Shown here piece after piece: positions 58,111-64,000 of a stretch of DNA of 64,000 bases. The stretch comes from Aphrophora alni. Lineage: Eukaryota; Arthropoda; Insecta; Hemiptera; Aphrophoridae. Numbering within the stretch: the stretch's first letter is position 1; each line of letters opens with the position of its first letter. The DNA is taken from assembly GCA_963513935.1 (NCBI GenBank), contig OY740776.1, positions 7,594,724 to 7,658,723 of the forward strand. Reading direction: 5' to 3'. Below the pieces are notes generated by a model, which was not told where the DNA came from, made no database searches, and was given only the letters and a program-made list of their open reading frames with translations. A program made the position numbers and the translations under genes.

Positions 58111-58703
58111 GTAAGTAAACATGACTTTTAACATAGTAAATAAAACTAAATATTTATCTGTTTAATACATTAAGTGTATTACTGTTACTCTTTTAATGGG
58201 ATCTGAAGCCTTGCCTTGTTACTGTGACAAAGCTGGATCTTTTGTGACTATGCTACTGATATTGGCTCATTTAATACTGCGCTGTACAACGTTTACGTTA
58301 TTTAAGAATATAAAGTCAACATCATTTTTATAGTTTTGTGTTATGTTTACATCAATTTTAGTTTGAGATATTAGATGTATTCTAGGTGGGTAAAAAGTAT
58401 TCTCTCCCCCAATTTTTTCCCCCACAAGTTTTGTTATATAAATGTTTTACTAAATGAAGTTTTTAACCTGAATCTTCATTCTACACTTTATTTTAAAAAT
58501 TTGTGTCCACTATTTTGAATTTCCATCCATTTTTTAAAATGATAATATTGTTTTTCAATACCACAATAATTTTTTCAATATATATTTGTCTCCTATCTAC
58601 CTAACTAAGATGTCCTTAAATTTGTTCGTATACTGGATCCATTACAGAGAACCCGATGGTAACGATCAGTGGATACAGTTTTGTGTTATAGTTCTAAATT
58701 TAT

Positions 58704-59877
58704 TACAATGAAACTTCCAGATAACGGACACTGCATGGAGCGCATAAAATATCCGCTATCAGGAGAGATTCAGTTATATAGCCAGGCTGATAACGCATGG
58801 TAAACCATCAGAATAGCGTCTTGTAACGATATTGAACCCGTTCAGAAAATTTAAATGATGAACCTAAATTATATGTTCATTAACCTGCTGTATATTAAAG
58901 CACGTTACTTTAATGCATATACAGTCGGTAAAAGTGAAATAAATTAAACATTGATATTGTTTCATGACTATCTACTATATTATCAAAGTTTTTATGGTAC
59001 AACAGGCATAATGGTTTTAATCTCACTAAAATACACAATGAAACACAAATTTGTTAATTAAATAATATTCTTTATTACTACAATACTATAGTAATAATAT
59101 GTAGTATAATATTCGTACTACATTACTGAATATAAACAAATAGGCAAATTAGGAAAATGTAAATTTATAAAGGGAGTAAATCAAACTATCTAAGGTTTAA
59201 AGTTAAATGTTTTCAATTGAGAGACATCACAACACACGACTATACTGATGGGACCATTTGTCTGTGCGCGTGGCTCTGACGCTACTAGCCGTTCTGTAAA
59301 AGTAGGGCTCGCTCACCCAACTATGTTTGTCTACCTTTCGCGACACATAATTACAGTTTACAAGATTTGTAGTGCATATAGAAACATGATGTTTACAAAC
59401 AACTCGAAGCTACATTGAAGACAGATGAATAATCTACGTCCGGCGCGCTGCGCGGGACCAAATGTTTTTGGAAACGAGCGATAATCACTCCCCTCTTCCC
59501 GCCGCGTGCACAGACCAATGGACCCATCAGTACTATACACTGTTCTGACGACACCGAAACTGCTGTATAAAAGACACAAAGAAAGCAAATCTAGTTTCCT
59601 GAAAGTCAAATTCCGGGTAATACCAAATAGACATTGGAATGTGTGTTTCGAAACATCTAAAGGGTGATTTCCTAGAAAAGGGTGATATATTATGCTCTGC
59701 TGTCCTTTATTCAGAAGTTTCAACTGAGCCACTAGCCATCAATTTTGTGTCTGTTTCCGTTTTTGGGAAAGTCCATTATTTAGAAACACTTACAAAATTC
59801 AGAAAAGCATGATCCTGTTCGGGGAATACAAAAATGTCCATTTATTAGAAGTGTCCATTAAAGGAAATTTTACTGTA
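58704..59877. mobile_element. Non-autonomous Tigger-like element in a Khc intron
   Basis: The left end TACAATGAAACTTCCAGATA with GGACACT is matched by the right end in reverse complement, TACAGTAAAATTTCCTTTAA with GGACACT. TA lies at both boundaries (58704 and 59876). It carries no clear transposase; the 124-codon minus ORF at 59358-59732 shows no family match that I recognise. A second, smaller element is inserted in it (59244-59531). It lies between the Khc exons at 57967 and 60541. Confidence 0.75.
59244..59531. mobile_element. Nested MITE inside the Tigger-like element
   Basis: ACTGATGGGACCATTTGTCT at the left is inverted at the right (reverse complement ACTGATGGGTCCATTGGTCT), extending over about 28 bp. 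The flanks show ACTAT on both sides (59239-59243 and 59532-59536), a plausible 5-bp target duplication. GC content is higher than in surrounding DNA, with GCGCGCTGCGCGGG-like sequence. The superfamily is not determined. Confidence 0.65.
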
Positions 59878-60097
59878 CATTGAAAATGATACTTAAAGAA
59901 TTTAGTTCCCCTAGTGGGAATTGTGATGTCGTACATAGGATGAAGTGCCGCACTGCCATTCCTTCCTACCACCAAAGGTATAGTAGATAGAGTCAAAAAC
60001 GTATTATATTTTGAATCATAATAATTGCAATATGGCTTAAAGCTGTTATAATGAAAAACAAGTTCTATAATTAAGATGAACAATTAAATGTACCTAT

Positions 60098-60205
60098 TAT
60101 AATATGGTTTAATCGGACATTTGCCATCATTTGTGTATATAAAAACTAATACACAACGTTTCGAGAGTATAAATCAACTCTCGTTTTCAAGTGTTAAACC
60201 TAGAG
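60098..60205. repeat. Dispersed repeat with a stable hairpin
   Basis: Contains ATGGTTTAATCGGACATTTG, then ACACAACGTTTCGAGAGTAT and AAATCAACTCTCG. CGAGAG and CTCTCG form a 6-bp stem around a ten-base loop. A relative at 35985-36075 shares TTTCGGGAGTATGAATCAAC and CTTGTTGTCAAGTGGCAAAT. The TTTAATCGGACATTT block also occurs near 14651, 34669 and 36970. Confidence 0.6.
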
Positions 60206-60540
60206 CATTAAAGAGAAAAACACCAACATAGCCTAGTAGAGAATAGCCTAGCACAGAAACGAGTGGTCTCAAAGAAAATCAAGCTATATGAGGAATGCAC
60301 TGACTTTCTACATGGATAGATCTAAAAAATAATGTGTTTGGTAATTAAATGTTATTTTGTGCACAGTACTATTATTCTTAAGAAGCTATTGTGGTTATTT
60401 ATTTTTGTAGTTATATAATAACATCTTTATCAAATTTCATATGTTTACCACTTACTTTCAGGATAACCTATATTCACTGGATTTTTAACAGTGATTTTGT
60501 TTTAAGTTGTTATATTTATACATATACTTTTCTGTTTTAG

Positions 60541-60665
60541 ATATGAATGAACACAGTTCACGTAGCCATAGTGTTTTCCTTATCAATGTAAAGCAGGAAA
60601 ATTTGGAAAATGAAAAAAAGCTTTCAGGGAAATTGTACCTTGTCGATTTGGCTGGAAGTGAAAAG
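60541..60665 (+). CDS. Khc: Kinesin heavy chain, switch I and switch II exon
   Basis: This exon holds both nucleotide-sensing switches of the kinesin-1 motor. Switch I is the NEHSSRSH stretch, its SSRSH at 60555-60569. Switch II is DLAGSE at 60645-60662. Between them lie [20 protein letters not shown] and the LYLV strand. The acceptor is CTGTTTTAG ending at 60540 and the donor is GTAATT from 60666. It enters in phase 1 and exits in phase 0 after GSEK. The expected next exon (the helix following switch II, with its TGAEG and NKSLSALG motifs) was looked for between 60666 and 64000 and not found, so it probably lies past the window end. With the three other exons this gives 195 consecutive motor-domain codons; the whole motor is about 340 residues. 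Confidence 0.95.
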
Positions 60666-63376
60666 GTAATTTATACTTTTTGACTGTCTTTTGGATTGGT
60701 TCGTATATCTATAGTAAAACATTATTCACATTTGATAAAATCTCTGTATGAATAGATCATACCATCTGTTCATGAACCTTTACTGCAGATGTGTAAAATT
60801 TCCAGGTTATTGACATCATTGTATTTGTGGGTAGTATTGGCTATGTGATCAGCGTATAGCGAGTTTTTCGGATGTTTTTTAAGGGACTTTATATGCTCTT
60901 GATATCTTTTCATAAAACTTTGTACTGTTTAATTAAAAGATTAATGTTAATTTGAGATAATTCTGAAAGAAAGTTAAATAAAATGACAAAAATATTTATA
61001 CATTTTTAACATTTATTTAAAAATTGCAACAAAGATTATTATATCGTGCTACATATTTCTTGCCACTCATAATGAACAGACATAAAACTACACAACCGAT
61101 TCTTGTGTAACTGAGTACTGTAAAATAATGGAGAAGTAATTTTCTTGTATGGACGTGAAAAAAGTTGCCCGCATCGCTCACACAACTACAGTGTTCTCTT
61201 TGTAAATAATAAAGCGATTCCAAAGGGAAGTGCCTGTAATTATTTGGGATGTAAAAACTATACAGAAAATGTGTACTGTGGGTATAGACATGTTTTATTT
61301 AATTTAATTTGTATTGATGTACGAATAGTATTTGTGTAACAAGAGTCACAATAATCTAATCTAACAAATTACAATTTATATATGAACACTCAAAACTTAG
61401 ACCAATACAAATATAGGATGGTCAATAGTTATAATCATACAAAAAAGTATTATACAAAATAATAAATTAACAATATAAAAACATGTCCAATATAGTTTTA
61501 ACTGAGTGAAATAGAATTTATCAATTATGGCTATTAAACTTAACTCACAGAGTAGAAGGACTTGGAGAACAAAAGGCCTAAAATTAAAAAGTATTACTAT
61601 CGAAAAGTATTTTAATTTAACTGTTGTATAGACTAAATTTGTGGACCCAAATTAATATCATTTACACCACAGCCCAGGTCGGATAGTCACAAATCTACTG
61701 TATTCGTTTTATAATTAAATTTATATGTTCTAAAGCACAAACCCTCAGGAGCTCACTTTATTGAAGTACGGGCTTGGTGATCGTGAGGGTACCTAGTTGT
61801 ATTTACACCTTTTTTTTTACATGTAGTCTAGGATTAGATCCTTCTCTTTCATCTTTTGTATCTGGTCTTCCTTGACCAACTCTTGTTATTTTCTGACCCT
61901 GATGTATGTTCTTTTTTTATAAAGCAATGATGACCAAGAGGTTTCTGGCTTTACAGGGAAAAAACAACAGGGAAAAAAAAATTCTAAAGATCAAAACAAT
62001 TATTTTATATATATAAACGTTGAGTTCAGATTGTTTTTAAGCTAGTAAAAATATTAAGAATTTTCTGTACTATCAAATACTTGAAAGATATGGTTGTGCT
62101 TGTTGATACTGGTCCTTACTAAGTTTCGTGAGGAATATTGGAAAGCTACAGTTAGTAACAAACTCTGATTGACAATACTAGAATAACTGTGACAGGAATT
62201 TTGATTTGTTAATAACACATTACTGCGCAAATATTTTCACTTCTATATACACACTATATCAGTATGTTTATTATCTTTAAAGTTATTTACTTGTATATGT
62301 ACCATTATTTGTGTAAATATAAATTGTAAATTTTACACAAATTATGACAAGAAATAAACTATTCTATTTCGTAATGGAAAGAAAATTAGTCTCCTGTAGG
62401 AAAACCTTAAGGACATATTCTACCCACCACTTTATCAGATCAGAAAGGTTGATATCTTACAAGTCATTAACACCCACCAAGTCTGTGCCTCGAGAACTCT
62501 TCATATCTTATTTCACTATCTGAACACAGACTGCAAAAAATATTCAACTGTTTCCTCAAACCCATATTAATTATGTGCAGATAAATCTTTCTTCCCTATA
62601 ATTAATTGAGAGAGTCCTATTTATAAACAAATTAATATGTTGAAGAGAGTCATTATATTTTTTTAAGTAGTTTAAATGAGTATACTTGACTTATTAATTA
62701 CTTATATAATACATCGATGTTAAATTTTGAACTTTGCAAATTAATAAACATCAGCAGAACTATCGAGCGTTGCCCGGCATAATAATAAGGATAATATAAG
62801 TTCAATTTAGATATAGACGTAAAGACATGTGATGAGTTTATGTTTCAACAAATAAACTATCCTTAATAATATAAGAAAAAAGCGATTGGAAAGTGGTAGT
62901 TTTAAAATTTATTTCTCATTTTTAAAATGTCTTATAATCTGTTGTTGAGCTGCAAGGATATTAAGGAGCGAATGAAATATTTATCCAACATGAAATATCA
63001 AATAATAAAATTTATAAGACAAGAGGTAAAAGTACAAAAAATAATTATTCGTTTGTAGAAAATCCCAATTGCCAATAACAATTTTTTTACCAAATCTAAA
63101 GGTGAAGTTTGTTAGCTGTTCTTACTTTTCAACTGATAAAATAGGTGATACACACTGTTCCCATTTAAATCCCACTACCACACAAATAATCCCATTAACC
63201 TTGCTAAATGAAATAGACTAACAGAACACTCCAAAACTGCAATAAATTTTATAAATATCACGGTTATTGTCTACTGTGAAATAAAAATTTATTGAATTTT
63301 ACTGTGACGCAAACATAAATGCAAGCGTATCTACAAACAACCGAAATAACAATTTTTATGAAATATATCTACATTA
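60666..63376. other. Khc: Intron after the last Khc exon seen
   Basis: The donor GTAATT at 60666 opens an intron with no acceptor-exon pair recognisable before the window end. Aside from the LINE tail at 61735-61965 no repeat is clear. A short ATCGAGCGTTGCCCGGC sequence at 62762-62778 stands out by composition. Confidence 0.5.
61735..61965 (+). repeat. LINE 3'-tail copy
   Basis: AGGAGCTCACTTTATTGAAG leads to GATCCTTCTCTTTCATCTTT, CTTGACCAACTCTTGTTATT and the terminal AATGATGACCAAGAGGTTTC. It lies in the intron after the last Khc exon. Confidence 0.65.
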
Positions 63377-64000
63377 GAACCCCTCAAACTCGACCCCCTC
63401 AAACTCGACATTCCGTCAAACTCGACAGGGCCAGTGACAAGGAGCATGGGATTTCCAAGGTCATTCACTGCATTGTTTTACGCCATGTGCGCCTGCTAGA
63501 TGCCCGGAGGTTGAGGCTTGTTACTTTTGTTTATACAGCTGTGAGGGATGCTCCTTTGTCTAGCCACTTTCTAATCCTACTGTATAGTAGAGGCCAAAGT
63601 TAAAGATAAAGGGTCCAGGTAGACCGGGACAGCCCTAAATATTTGTTGTCAAAACATTCGTATTGTTGAGAACCCAAGCGCCTAACCACCCGGATGCTAC
63701 CGGTCATTAGCACCGATTCCATTAAAGTAAGCGGCAAGTCTTTTGTCATAACAATTCAACGGAGCGTCGTAGAACTATGATTCAAGTTTTGTAATAAAGG
63801 TCTTAACCATGTGAGAAAAATGACCCGACTCTTAATTATATGCGATCAGCAGTTCAATTTATAGCATTTGTATTGGACCGTGTTTGGTATGGACATTCTT
63901 TTTCTTCGGCGACTTCGAGATGAAGCTGCCAGACGTCCAGTCGAAAATGAAAAACAAATATCAATCAAAAGTTTTTTCAAACAATGCTAACTTTGCTCTA
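63377..64000 (+). mobile_element. Tigger-like element, cut by the window end
   Basis: The left end starts near TAGAACCCCTCAAACTCGA, and CTCAAACTCGAC-like units recur three times within 60 bp (63380-63427), a feature of Tigger termini. The element keeps the 3' end of a transposase gene at 63889-63990. The right terminus lies beyond 64000. The middle is shortened, since a full transposase would need well over 1 kb. Confidence 0.65.
63889..63990 (+). pseudogene. Tigger transposase C-terminal end
   Basis: The frame from ATG at 63889 to TAA at 63990 encodes 33 residues: MDILFLRRLRDEAARRPVEN, then EKQISIKSFFKQC. The LLxLRRLRDEAARR helix followed by a basic segment and a final SFFK is the tail of Tigger/pogo transposases, like the ORF at 11774. 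Just upstream, AVQFIAFVLDR in another frame resembles the preceding helix, so there is a frameshift. The catalytic core is not present. Confidence 0.7.

Noticed and set aside
59358..59732. 124-codon minus-strand ORF as a gene
   Set aside because: It crosses the boundary of a nested MITE within a Tigger-like element and resembles no known protein, so it is probably chance.

Overview
This window is AT-rich nuclear DNA from an animal, almost certainly an arthropod and probably an insect. It contains four exons of one conserved gene, the heavy chain of conventional kinesin (Khc), on the + strand, each bounded by good GT-AG splice sites. The rest is intron or intergenic DNA, thick with decayed transposable elements and tandem repeats. 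Species cannot be fixed from the sequence. Insect origin is inferred from the kinesin sequence and from the transposon set (piggyBac-like, Tigger/pogo-like, several mariner-type elements, LINE remnants, tRNA-derived repeats).

Layout. 1-22141 lies upstream of the first recognised Khc exon and holds a LINE 3' end (1626-2250), a broken piggyBac-like end (about 3666), short tandem repeats (5400-5850), a mariner remnant (6846-7603), a foldback element (8004-8652), an internally deleted Tigger-like element (11651-12709), a 310-bp duplication (about 15060-15660) and a LINE reverse transcriptase remnant (18891-20075, minus). The Khc exons are at 22142-22229, 54214-54441, 57967-58110 and 60541-60665. 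They join in frame to 195 codons of the motor domain, from a segment before the P-loop to the switch II motif. The 5' exons (start codon, first strand) and everything after switch II were not found and presumably lie outside the window.

The first intron seen (22230-54213) is about 32 kb. It contains a piggyBac-like element that still carries a spliced N-terminal transposase piece (23050-24115), a second piggyBac-like element rich in a 16-bp palindrome (26250-26948), paired tRNA-like repeats, two further mariner transposase remnants, hairpins and, most prominently, an uninterrupted 4.4-kb minisatellite of about 35 copies of a 125-bp unit (48233-52609) with visible block duplications. The later introns hold a Tigger-like element with a nested smaller element (58704-59877). 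The window ends in a further Tigger-like element (63377 on).

No rRNA gene, intact tRNA gene, CRISPR array or bacterial feature was found. Most short ORFs are chance ORFs or lie inside repeats. The material most worth following up is the kinesin minisatellite, the retained mini-gene of the piggyBac derivative, the hammerhead-like motifs in dispersed repeats, and the dispersed repeat families that link many loci within this one gene.
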